Shown piece after piece: positions 1 to 6,581 of a stretch of DNA of 11,748 bases; position 1 is the stretch's first letter, and every line of letters starts with the position of its first letter. Both the position numbers and the translations under genes were made by a program. Below the pieces are notes generated by a model that saw only the letters and a program-made list of their open reading frames with translations, did no database searches and was not told the DNA's origin. This DNA is from an uncultured Blautia sp. Lineage in GTDB: Bacteria > Bacillota > Clostridia > Lachnospirales > Lachnospiraceae. The stretch is taken from positions 1 to 11,748 of the forward strand of contig URWL01000027.1 in assembly GCA_900551465.1 (NCBI GenBank), in the 5' to 3' direction.

Positions 1-782
1 TGGATTCCGGCGGTGCTGATCAGGATCACAGTGGCGATGTTGATCAGTACATAGGTGACAGGGTTGAGAAGTGCACTTAGCTTACCAACAAATTCATTCA
101 GGCGTGTCAGCTCCTGATTGCAGTCATCAAATTCTTTTACCGCTTCTTTTTCGCGGCAGAAAGCCCGGATCACACGGATGCCGGTAAGATTTTCTCTTGT
201 AAGAGCAGTGACACGATCCAGCCGTCCCTGTACTTTTCGGAAAAGGGGAATGCTCAGATACATGATCACAAATACCACCAGAAAGAGAAAGGGGATGGCA
301 GCTGCAAAGATCAGGGCACAGCGCAGATTGATGGTAAAAGCCATGATCATGGAACCCAGGACAATAAACGGACTCCGAAGAAGAAGGCGAAGCCCCATAT
401 TCAGTCCATTCTGAACCTGGTTGATATCATTGGTAAGTCTGGTGATCAGAGTAGGGGTTCCGATCTGATCAAGCTCTGCGTAGGAAAATTTCTGCACATG
501 GTCAAAAACAGCCTGTCGAAGCTGTGCCGCAAAGCCTACGCTTGCCTTTGCGGCAAAATACTGGGCAGTGATACTGACGGTAAGGCCTGCGGCAGCCATA
601 AGAATCAGCAGAAAAAAATTCTGTAAGATAAAGCTGCGGTCATTTCCGGCTATGCCGATGTCAATGATCCGGGCGATCACAACAGGAACCAGCAGGTCAA
701 ATATCACTTCCAGAAACTTGAAAAAAGGAGCAAGGATGCTTTCTTTTTTATAGTTTTTCAGATAGACAGCGAGAGATCGCAT
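1..782 (-). CDS. ABC exporter half-transporter, permease domain (3' end outside window)
   Basis: The first 260 residues of a fused permease-ATPase of the type IV (MsbA/Sav1866-like) exporter superfamily, expected in the cytoplasmic membrane. The visible part is almost only the transmembrane domain. It opens MRSLAVYLKNYKKES, followed by LAPFF, a hydrophobic helix and the segment ARIIDIGIAG. Further on are a coupling-helix region with TRLTNDINQVQ and then a cytoplasmic stretch GIRVIRAFCREKEAVKEF, both typical of the family. The ATPase domain lies beyond the left edge, so its catalytic state is unknown. ATG is at 782-780 with GGAGG about nine bases upstream. The sequence is clearly paralogous to the first ABC subunit at 2681-4414 (shared LAPFF, IIDIGIA, T-DI--VQ, R-VRAF-RE), so it is probably the first half of another heterodimer whose partner lies further left. 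No MarR gene precedes it; its neighbour is divergent. Substrate unknown. Confidence 0.93.
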   Translation of the reverse strand, partial: MRSLAVYLKNYKKESILAPFFKFLEVIFDLLVPVVIARIIDIGIAGNDRSFILQNFFLLILMAAAGLTVSITAQYFAAKASVGFAAQLRQAVFDHVQKFSYAELDQIGTPTLITRLTNDINQVQNGLNMGLRLLLRSPFIVLGSMIMAFTINLRCALIFAAAIPFLFLVVFVIMYLSIPLFRKVQGRLDRVTALTRENLTGIRVIRAFCREKEAVKEFDDCNQELTRLNEFVGKLSALLNPVTYVLINIATVILISTAGI

Positions 783-812
783 GGTATGTTTCCTCCATTT
801 TTATAGAATATG

Positions 813-827
813 TATTAGGATGTTACT
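813..827. promoter_or_regulatory. possible degenerate MarR-type operator
   Basis: TATTAGGATGTTACT shares the 8-mer TTAGGATG and 11 of 14 aligned positions with the palindrome in front of the marR gene (2158-2173), but its right half is imperfect. It lies in the leader of the minus-strand ABC gene, between a possible start site and the ribosome binding site. The resemblance might mean that the nearby MarR protein also acts here, or it may be chance. It overlaps the left arm of the 822-862 inverted repeat. Confidence 0.25.
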
Positions 828-862
828 GTTCACACGGCACTATCGTTGCTGTGAACAGTAAC
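822..862. repeat. perfect 13-bp inverted repeat (hairpin) in divergent spacer
   Basis: GTTACTGTTCACA at 822-834 is the exact reverse complement of TGTGAACAGTAAC at 850-862, with a 15-base spacer. Three more pairs (GCA 837-839 with TGC 847-849) can form inside if two bases bulge. No T tract follows on either side, and it lies between divergent genes, so a terminator is unlikely. In RNA it would be a strong stem in the leader of the minus-strand ABC gene. It could instead be a protein operator with widely spaced half-sites, or a copy of a dispersed extragenic palindrome. Confidence 0.75.
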
Positions 863-879
863 CTCAGGATGGAACCTGA

Positions 880-909
880 TTGACAATCAACATTATACTC
901 CTGTACAAT
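880..909 (+). promoter_or_regulatory. sigma-A-type promoter of the GNAT-YkgJ unit
   Basis: TTGACA at 880-885 is followed after 18 bases by TACAAT at 904-909, which puts the start near 916 and gives a leader of under 20 bases. AAAAGGAG follows at 917-924 just before the ATG at 933. Confidence 0.7.
892..897 (-). promoter_or_regulatory. possible -10 element for the leftward ABC gene
   Basis: Read on the minus strand this is TATAAT. The -35 region 17 bases upstream is poor (TTTTCT). It lies inside the spacer of the rightward promoter, so the two promoters would compete for polymerase. Transcription from here would place the 822-862 hairpin in the ABC leader. Confidence 0.35.
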
Positions 910-932
910 GAGATAGAAAAGGAGAAAAACCA

Positions 933-1430
933 ATGAAAATAAGAAAAGCAGAGAAAAAAGATCTTACAGATATTTTGAGGATTTACGATCATGCCAGAAA
1001 ATTTATGGCTCAAAATGGAAATCCGGATCAGTGGGCAGATAAATATCCGCCCAGAGAGAGAATTATCTGTGATATAGAAGAACAGATCAGCTACGTATGT
1101 ACAGAAGACCAGCAGATCCGGGGAGTTTTTGTGTTTTTTAAGGGAGAGGATCCCACGTATCAGATGATAGAAAAGGGCAGCTGGCACGGAAAACAGCCTT
1201 ATGGAGTCATACATCGGGTGGCTTCTGACGGAACAGTCCGGGGTGTGGCAGAAGCCTGCTTTACGTTCTGCAAAAATCAGATCGGTTATTTGAGGATCGA
1301 TACTCATAAGGATAATATTCCCATGCAGAAGGCTCTGGAAAAAAACGAATTTGGAAGATGCGGGATTATATATACAGATGACGGTTCACAGCGTATCGCG
1401 TATGACTGGATGGGAGAGAGAGACAAATGA
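933..1430 (+). CDS. GNAT family N-acetyltransferase
   Basis: A 165-residue protein of usual GNAT length, predicted to transfer an acyl group from acetyl-CoA to an amine; the substrate is unknown. It begins with the family's typical first strand and helix (IRKAEKKDLTDILRIYDHAR), followed by the W-containing segment GNPDQWADKYPP seen in many Firmicutes members. The central strand IRGVFVFF, the turn TVRGVAEA (residues 101-108, position of the acetyl-CoA pyrophosphate loop) and the C-terminal block LRIDTHKDNIPMQKALEKNEF (120-140) fit GNAT motifs A and B. The R/Q-x-x-G-x-G/A loop is degenerate, so catalysis is less certain than the fold. It starts at ATG 933, eight bases after AAGGAG. Its stop overlaps the next start (ATGA, 1427-1430), so the YkgJ-like protein is translationally coupled and possibly functionally linked. 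Confidence 0.88.
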   Translation: MKIRKAEKKDLTDILRIYDHARKFMAQNGNPDQWADKYPPRERIICDIEEQISYVCTEDQQIRGVFVFFKGEDPTYQMIEKGSWHGKQPYGVIHRVASDGTVRGVAEACFTFCKNQIGYLRIDTHKDNIPMQKALEKNEFGRCGIIYTDDGSQRIAYDWMGERDK

Positions 1431-2098
1431 GAAGAGAAGTAACACTGGAGGAAATCTCCGACGGCAATTTATACGAAGCAAATGATATGGTAAAGGCAGA
1501 CTGCCAGGATTGTCAGGGCTGCTGTGACTGCTGTCAGGGAATGGGAGACACAGTGATCCTGGATCCATATGATATGCACAGACTTTCCAGGGGACTTGGC
1601 AAAACACCGGAAGAGCTTATGAGTACAGTATTGGAGCTGGGGATGACAGATGGAAATATTCTGCCTCATCTGGCAATGAAAGGACCACAGGAGCGCTGTG
1701 TATTTCTTAATGACAAAGGCCGATGTTCCATTCATCAGATACGGCCGGGATTCTGCAGACTGTTTCCGTTGGGAAGATATTATACAGAAGGTGGATTTAA
1801 ATATATTCTTCAGATCCATGAATGCAAAAAGAAAAACAGATCCAAGATCAAGGTAAAGAAATGGCTGGATACGCCGGATCTGAAACAGTATGAAAAATTT
1901 GTCCTGGACTGGCATGATTTTCTGATTGATGTACAGGAGGTGTTTTATCATACAGAAGATGAAACACTTATAAAAAATCTGAATATGTATGTGCTCAGTC
2001 GCTTTTACTATACGCCCTTTGATGAAAAAGAAGAGTTTTATCCACAGTTTTATCAGCGTCTGGAGACGGCGAAAGAGCTTCTGAAGCTTGAAATCTGA
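1427..2098 (+). CDS. YkgJ family cysteine cluster protein
   Basis: A 223-residue soluble protein of the YkgJ/UPF0153 (CxxCxxCC zinc- or iron-binding) family; the biochemical role of the family is not established. The N-terminal cluster is C26-x2-C29-x2-C32-C33-x-C35-C36, unusually dense in Cys. Further Cys lie at C91, C100 (GRCSIHQIRPGFCRLFP) and C110, with C133 in HEC. The CSIHQIRPGFCRLFPLG block is the family's most typical segment. The C-terminal third (about 145-223) is aromatic-rich and lacks further Cys. The start is fixed by the ATGA overlap with the GNAT gene and a GGAGAGAG site inside its end. Such proteins have been proposed to bind a metal or Fe-S cluster; which one cannot be told here. 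No terminator is visible before the next promoter at 2123. Confidence 0.88.
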   Translation: MRREVTLEEISDGNLYEANDMVKADCQDCQGCCDCCQGMGDTVILDPYDMHRLSRGLGKTPEELMSTVLELGMTDGNILPHLAMKGPQERCVFLNDKGRCSIHQIRPGFCRLFPLGRYYTEGGFKYILQIHECKKKNRSKIKVKKWLDTPDLKQYEKFVLDWHDFLIDVQEVFYHTEDETLIKNLNMYVLSRFYYTPFDEKEEFYPQFYQRLETAKELLKLEI

Positions 2099-2122
2099 CA
2101 GTAAAAAACGCAAAAAAACATA

Positions 2123-2151
2123 TTGACATAAAAAATTCTTCTTTGTATAAT
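2123..2151 (+). promoter_or_regulatory. consensus promoter of the marR-ABC-ABC operon
   Basis: TTGACA (2123-2128) and TATAAT (2146-2151) are both perfect matches with an ideal 17-base spacer. The start is predicted near 2158. Such a strong promoter normally needs repression, which fits the operator next to it. Confidence 0.88.
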
Positions 2152-2157
2152 GTGAAA

Positions 2158-2173
2158 AGTTAGGATGCTAACT
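2158..2173. promoter_or_regulatory. palindromic operator at the start site, probably for the MarR repressor
   Basis: AGTTAG-GATG-CTAACT is a perfect 6-bp inverted repeat with a 4-base centre, placed seven bases after the -10 hexamer and covering the predicted start. TTAG/CTAA half-sites are usual for MarR dimers, and the position would block transcription. The repressor is encoded 20 bases downstream, so autoregulation is the simplest reading. Confidence 0.7.
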
Positions 2174-2192
2174 AAATGAAAAGAGGTAAGAA

Positions 2193-2684
2193 ATGCAGGA
2201 TAATGACCAGAAAATTCGGGATATGCACACAGGAAGGCTGATACGTATTTTATCACATCAGCTGAAACGCAGTCAGAAGCCGGTGAAAGCGATGGAGGAA
2301 AATGAACTTACTTCCATGCAGAAGCATGTACTGAAATATATTCTTCTGGAAACACTTCATCGAGATATTTATCAGAAAAATCTTGAGGAGGAATTTCAGA
2401 TCCGGAAATCCACAGCATCAGGGATTCTGAAGCTTATGGAAAAAAACGGTTTTATTTACCGGGAAAGCGTGAAAGAGGACGCAAGGCTGAAAAGAATACT
2501 GCCCACAAAAAAAGCAGAGGCTATCCGTCCGGATATCCTGAAGCATATTCAGGAAGTAGAAGTTCGCATGACAAAAGGAATCTCAGACGAGGATCTTTTG
2601 TTATGCAAAAAAGTCCTTTGCCAGATGTGTCGTAATCTTGCAGAAAATAACAAGGAGAATAAGGAGGTAGACAAAGAGGAATGA
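2193..2684 (+). CDS. MarR family transcriptional repressor
   Basis: A 163-residue winged-helix regulator, predicted to act as a DNA-binding dimer that is released by a ligand, perhaps a substrate of the exporter. An N-terminal helix (about 8-33) is followed by the winged helix-turn-helix: helix LTSMQKHVLKYILLET (39-54), LEEEFQI then the recognition helix around KSTASGILKLMEKNG (72-86). The wing E95-DARLKRI-L103 keeps the D-x-R-x-K pattern of MarR. Helical C-terminal residues (about 107-155) would form the dimer interface, and the tail is rich in Lys, Asn and Glu. ATG 2193 follows AAGAGG by six bases. Its TGA overlaps the ATG of the first ABC gene, so the exporter is made together with its own repressor. 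Confidence 0.93.
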   Translation: MQDNDQKIRDMHTGRLIRILSHQLKRSQKPVKAMEENELTSMQKHVLKYILLETLHRDIYQKNLEEEFQIRKSTASGILKLMEKNGFIYRESVKEDARLKRILPTKKAEAIRPDILKHIQEVEVRMTKGISDEDLLLCKKVLCQMCRNLAENNKENKEVDKEE

Positions 2685-4414
2685 ATAAGACACTTTTAAG
2701 ATCAGTCAGGGAATACAAAAAACAGTCTGTACTGGCTCCGTTCTTTGTGATCCTTGAGGTATTCATGGAAGTTCTGATACCTATGGAAATGGCGAAGATC
2801 ATTGATATCGGCATTGCACAGGGAAATCTGGGCTACATCATGCAGCGAGGTCTGATCCTTGTCATTATGGCCATGCTTGCATTATGGTTTGGTGTACTTG
2901 CCGGAAATATGGCTGCTGTGGCAGGCGCAGGTTATGCAAAAAACCTGAGACATGATATTTTTTATAAGGTACAGGATTTTTCTTTTAAGAATATCGATCA
3001 TTTTTCCACATCCGGTCTTGTCACACGAATGACCACAGATATCACAAATGTGCAGATGGCATATATGATGAGTATCCGTATGCTGGCAAGGGCTCCGATT
3101 ATGATCATCCTTTCCTGGGTAATGACCCTGGTGATCAATGTAAAGATCGCACTGCTCTTTCTGATCGTAATTCCGTTTCTTGGCGGAACTCTCATTTTTA
3201 TTGCAAAAAAAGCCCATCCTCATTTTATTAAGGTATTCGACGAGTATGACATCCTGAATAATTCTGTTCAGGAAAACGTTAACGCCTCCCGTGTGGTAAA
3301 AGCTTTTGTAAGGGAAGATCATGAGATCGATAAATTTCACGGCATTTCCAAATATGTATACGATCTTTTTACAAAGGCAGAGAAGATCGTTGCATGGAAC
3401 TCTCCGGTGATGCAGTTTACCATGTATACAGTTGTGCTTCTTCTGGTTGCCATCGGAGGAAAAAGTATTGTATTTGGAAGTATGGCAACAGGAGAACTGA
3501 CAAGTGTGATCGTATATGCACTGCAGATCCTGATGTCCCTTTCTATGGTAACCTTTGTGTTTGTTATGATTATGATTGCAGAGGCTTCTACAGATCGTAT
3601 TACAGAGGTTCTGAAGGAAGTTCCGGAAATGAAGAATAAGGAAGACGCGACTACAGAAGTTCCAAATGGAGATATTGTATTTGACCATGTAAACTTCAGT
3701 TATGGTGGAAAAGGCGGAAATCTTTCTCTGAAAGATATCAATCTTCATATCCGGTCAGGGCAGACGATCGGTATTATCGGCGGTACCGGAAGCGCCAAGT
3801 CCACACTGGTGCAGATGATCCCAAGACTTTATGATGTAACGGACGGAAGTGTAAAAGTCGGCGGCATTGATGTAAGGGATTATAATCTGGAGGTTCTCCG
3901 TGACCAGGTTTCCATGGTGCTTCAGAAGAACGTACTGTTTTCCGGTACGATCTACGAAAATATCCGCTGGGGAAATGAAAATGCCAGTGAAGAGGAAGTG
4001 CAGAGAGTGTGCAGGCTTGCGCAGGCAGACGGATTTATCAACGAGTTTCCGGCAGGCTACAATACCCAGATCGTTCAGGGCGGAAATAATGTTTCCGGCG
4101 GCCAGAAACAGCGTCTCTGTATTGCCAGAGCCCTTTTGAAAAAACCGAAGATTCTGATTCTTGATGATTCTACAAGCGCAGTGGATACCAGGACAGATGC
4201 CCTGATCCGTAAGGCTTTTCGTGAAGAAATCCCGGATACCACAAAGATCATTATTGCACAGCGAGTAGCGTCCATTGAGGATGCGGATCAGATCATTGTA
4301 CTGGACGGCGGTGAAGTGGCAGGTATAGGAACTTCACAGGAGCTTCTTGAGACAAATGAGATTTACAGAGAGGTTTACGAATCCCAGGTTAAGGGAGGTG
4401 AGGATGATGAATGA
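2681..4414 (+). CDS. ABC exporter subunit 1 (degenerate ATPase site)
   Basis: A full-length 577-residue permease-ATPase half-transporter in the cytoplasmic membrane. About six transmembrane segments fill residues 15-290, and the ATPase domain starts near 325. Walker A is G367-G-T-G-S-A-K-S-T375 with Ala in place of the usual Gly before Lys. The Q-loop Gln is Q415 and the signature is V471-SGGQ475, which is intact. Walker B reads ILILD-D496, with Asp where the catalytic Glu should be, and the switch residue is Q527 (IIIAQR) instead of His. This is the pattern of the non-hydrolytic site in heterodimeric exporters such as TM287, LmrC and BmrC. It supplies the intact signature motif to its partner's active site. 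It starts in the ATGA overlap with marR; AAGAGG directly before and AAGGAGG at 2661-2667 may load ribosomes. The 3' end overlaps the second ABC gene. Multidrug efflux is likely from the MarR context; substrate unproven. Confidence 0.95.
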   Translation: MNKTLLRSVREYKKQSVLAPFFVILEVFMEVLIPMEMAKIIDIGIAQGNLGYIMQRGLILVIMAMLALWFGVLAGNMAAVAGAGYAKNLRHDIFYKVQDFSFKNIDHFSTSGLVTRMTTDITNVQMAYMMSIRMLARAPIMIILSWVMTLVINVKIALLFLIVIPFLGGTLIFIAKKAHPHFIKVFDEYDILNNSVQENVNASRVVKAFVREDHEIDKFHGISKYVYDLFTKAEKIVAWNSPVMQFTMYTVVLLLVAIGGKSIVFGSMATGELTSVIVYALQILMSLSMVTFVFVMIMIAEASTDRITEVLKEVPEMKNKEDATTEVPNGDIVFDHVNFSYGGKGGNLSLKDINLHIRSGQTIGIIGGTGSAKSTLVQMIPRLYDVTDGSVKVGGIDVRDYNLEVLRDQVSMVLQKNVLFSGTIYENIRWGNENASEEEVQRVCRLAQADGFINEFPAGYNTQIVQGGNNVSGGQKQRLCIARALLKKPKILILDDSTSAVDTRTDALIRKAFREEIPDTTKIIIAQRVASIEDADQIIVLDGGEVAGIGTSQELLETNEIYREVYESQVKGGEDDE

Positions 4415-6308
4415 AAAACAGAATAAAAAGAAAATGCGCCGGCTTTCCAAAGACAATCTGAAAACCGCAAAGCGTCTTTTAAAGTATATGACAGAAACTT
4501 ATAAAATGCAGCTGATCCTGGTATTTATCTGTATTCTGATCAGCTCCGTGGCAACGATTTCAGTTTCTCTGTCACTGAAGTTTCTTCTGGATGACTTTAT
4601 TATCCCACTGATCGGACAGCAGGCTCCGGATTTTGCCGGGCTTTACCGTGCGCTGGCAGTACTGGGCGGTATTTTCGTTCTGGGGGTGATCTCTACCTTT
4701 ATCTATACCAGAATGATGGTATTTATCGGACAGGGTGTGCTGAAAAGAGTGCGTGACGATATGTTTGAGCATATGCAGACACTTCCCATCCGTTACTTTG
4801 ACCAGAGGACCAACGGTTCGATCATGAGTCTTTATACCAATGATACAGATACGCTGAGACAGATGATCAGTCAGTCGATCCCTCAGGCGCTGATGGCGTT
4901 TTTTACGATCATCGTTACGTTTATTTCCATGATCGCGCTTAGCCCTCTTCTGACCCTTCTGGCAGTTGCAGTAATTTTTGTAATGATCTTTGTGACAAAC
5001 AAGATCGGAGGCAGCAGTGGAAAGTATTTTGTCAGCCAGCAGATGTCTCTGGCAGATGTAACAGGATTTGTGGAAGAACGGATGAACGGTCAGAGAGTGG
5101 TAAAAGTATTTAATCATGAGCGGAAATCCGAAGAGGAGTTTGATAAGCTTAACGAAGCTCTTTTTGAAAGTGCAGCCAGGGCTCATACTTATGCGAATAT
5201 GATGGGACCGGTAATCGGGAATATCGGAAATCTGCAGTTTGTACTGACTGCAGTACTTGGAGGGCTGCTTTCCGTTCTGGGAATCGGCGGCATTACTCTT
5301 GGTGTCATGGCTTCCTATCTTCAGTTTACAAAAAGCTTTACCCAGCCGTTTATGCAGGTGGCACAGCAGTTTAATGCCATTGTCATGGCTCTGGCCGGCG
5401 CAGAACGTATCTTTGCTCTGATCGATGAGGAACCGGAAAAAGACGAGGGTTATGTAACTCTTGTCAATGCCAGAAAAGATGCGGACGGAAATATTGTGGA
5501 ATGTAAAGAACGTACCGGAATGTGGGCGTGGAAGCATCCTCATTCTGCAGATGGTTCTGTATCGTATACAGAGCTGACAGGAGATGTGGTATTCGAAAAT
5601 GTAACCTTTGGATATAATGAAGATAAGGTGATCCTGAAGAATATCAGTCTTTATGCAAAACCGGGACAGAAGCTGGCGTTTGTAGGTTCCACAGGTGCGG
5701 GAAAAACAACGATTACCAACCTGATCAATCGTTTCTATGATATTCAGGAAGGTAAGATACGCTATGACGGCATTAATATCAGCAAGATCAAAAAAGACGA
5801 TCTTCGCCGTTCGCTGGGAATTGTGCTTCAGGATACCCACCTGTTTACCGGCACGATCATGGATAACATCCGCTATGGAAAGCTGGATGCAACAGATGAA
5901 GAGGTTTATCAGGCAGCAAAGCTTGCACATGCCGATCAGTTTATCCGTATGCTTCCAAATGGATATCAGACAATGCTCAGCGGTGATGGTGAGGAACTTT
6001 CGCAGGGACAAAGACAGCTGCTTTCTATTGCAAGAGCAGCTGTGGCAGATCCTCCGGTGCTGATCCTGGATGAGGCAACCTCCAGTATCGATACCCGTAC
6101 GGAAAGCATTGTCCAGAAAGGTATGGACAACCTGATGAAAGGACGTACCGTATTTGTGATCGCACACAGACTTTCCACCATCCGCAACAGCAATGCTATT
6201 ATTGTACTGGATCACGGGAAGATCATTGAAAGAGGCGACCATGAGGATCTGATCAAAATGAAAGGAACCTATTATCAGCTGTATACAGGAAAGCTGGAAT
6301 TGTCCTAA
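4404..6308 (+). CDS. ABC exporter subunit 2 (catalytically intact ATPase site)
   Basis: A 634-residue partner half-transporter with a lysine/arginine-rich N-terminus, six predicted membrane segments in residues 25-320, and an ATPase domain from about 393. Walker A is canonical (GSTGAGKTT, 428-436). Walker B ends D556-E557 with the catalytic Glu, and the switch His is H588 (IAHR). The signature is LSQGQ (532-536) rather than LSGGQ, matching the degenerate composite site formed with subunit 1. Between permease and ATPase sits an insertion of about 45 residues (349-392) with the motif TGMWAWKHPH, rich in Trp, Asp and Lys, as in many Firmicutes TM288-like subunits. I chose ATG 4404, five bases after GGGAGG; ATG 4407 is equally good and gives one residue less. 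Upstream in-frame ATGs at 4347 and 4356 lie inside subunit 1 and lack a proper site. The overlap with subunit 1 implies coupled synthesis of both halves. Confidence 0.95.
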   Translation: MMNEKQNKKKMRRLSKDNLKTAKRLLKYMTETYKMQLILVFICILISSVATISVSLSLKFLLDDFIIPLIGQQAPDFAGLYRALAVLGGIFVLGVISTFIYTRMMVFIGQGVLKRVRDDMFEHMQTLPIRYFDQRTNGSIMSLYTNDTDTLRQMISQSIPQALMAFFTIIVTFISMIALSPLLTLLAVAVIFVMIFVTNKIGGSSGKYFVSQQMSLADVTGFVEERMNGQRVVKVFNHERKSEEEFDKLNEALFESAARAHTYANMMGPVIGNIGNLQFVLTAVLGGLLSVLGIGGITLGVMASYLQFTKSFTQPFMQVAQQFNAIVMALAGAERIFALIDEEPEKDEGYVTLVNARKDADGNIVECKERTGMWAWKHPHSADGSVSYTELTGDVVFENVTFGYNEDKVILKNISLYAKPGQKLAFVGSTGAGKTTITNLINRFYDIQEGKIRYDGINISKIKKDDLRRSLGIVLQDTHLFTGTIMDNIRYGKLDATDEEVYQAAKLAHADQFIRMLPNGYQTMLSGDGEELSQGQRQLLSIARAAVADPPVLILDEATSSIDTRTESIVQKGMDNLMKGRTVFVIAHRLSTIRNSNAIIVLDHGKIIERGDHEDLIKMKGTYYQLYTGKLELS

Positions 6309-6361
6309 AAATTTCTGTTTGTGGGGAAGGGCGGATTTTGTTACCCACAGACGATGCATAT

Positions 6362-6437
6362 GAGAAAAGGCAGATCATGTGCTGTGCGGCGTTTCCTGGT
6401 AAACCTCGCAAGGCACTATGATCTGCCTTTTTCTCTT
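6362..6437. terminator. long hairpin, probable bidirectional terminator between convergent genes
   Basis: AGGCAGATCAT at 6368-6378 pairs perfectly with ATGATCTGCCT at 6418-6428. The stem extends outward through AAA/TTT and GAG/CTC with small bulges, and inward through GTGC/GCAC, TGCG/CGCA and GTTT/AAAC. The right arm runs into TTTTTCTCTTT and the left arm is preceded by GAGAAAA, so a U tract follows the stem on both strands. It lies between the ends of subunit 2 (plus) and the phospholipase D gene (minus). It is longer and more branched than most terminators. Confidence 0.7.
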
Positions 6438-6487
6438 TGCATCTGATGGTAGTTCATCAGCTAAATAGAAATCCTTTTGGATATTTA

Positions 6488-6538
6488 CGGCCTTCGGCCG
6501 GCTGCCAGCCGCAGGCTGGATAGTAGTGCTGAGCCTGC
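6488..6538. repeat. GC-rich cluster of overlapping inverted repeats
   Basis: CGGCC-TTC-GGCCG (6488-6500) is followed by CCAGCC-GCA-GGCTGG (6505-6519). CGGCTG (6499-6504) can also pair with CAGCCG (6506-6511), and GCAGGCT (6511-6517) with AGCCTGC (6532-6538), so alternative folds exclude each other. The patch is far richer in GC than its surroundings. It resembles the dispersed extragenic palindromic elements of bacterial genomes, but only one copy is in the window. Confidence 0.6.
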
Positions 6539-6581
6539 ATGTCAGTTACAGACAAAAAATCATATTCCACCCCATCGATAT

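Larger units (their letters stand above)
6309..6581. other. palindrome-rich convergent spacer
   Basis: No credible gene here. Besides the terminator and the GC-rich cluster listed separately, it holds TGTGGG (6320-6325) with CCCACA (6344-6349) directly after the ABC stop, CTGATG (6443-6448) with CATCAG (6455-6460), and ATCC-TTTT-GGAT (6471-6482). No long T tract follows these minor stems. Confidence 0.6.

Noticed and set aside
894..899. TATACT as the -10 of the GNAT promoter
   Set aside because: It is only eight bases from TTGACA; TACAAT at 904-909 has an 18-base spacer.
1469..2113. Minus-strand open frame opposite the YkgJ gene
   Set aside because: The plus-strand frame has the ordered Cys clusters and a coupled start; the antisense one has neither a start signal nor a domain.
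2882..3748. Minus-strand open frame opposite ABC subunit 1
   Set aside because: An antisense shadow: Cys/His-rich peptide without any family signature, overlying conserved permease sequence.
4347..4403. N-terminal extension of ABC subunit 2 from upstream in-frame ATGs
   Set aside because: It lies within the end of subunit 1, and GGGAGG sits right before ATG 4404/4407, the usual layout for such pairs.
4572..6359. Very long open frame on the minus strand opposite ABC subunit 2
   Set aside because: It mirrors a clear ABC gene with all ATPase motifs; its own peptide is rich in His, Cys and Ile with no domain, no ribosome site and no promoter.
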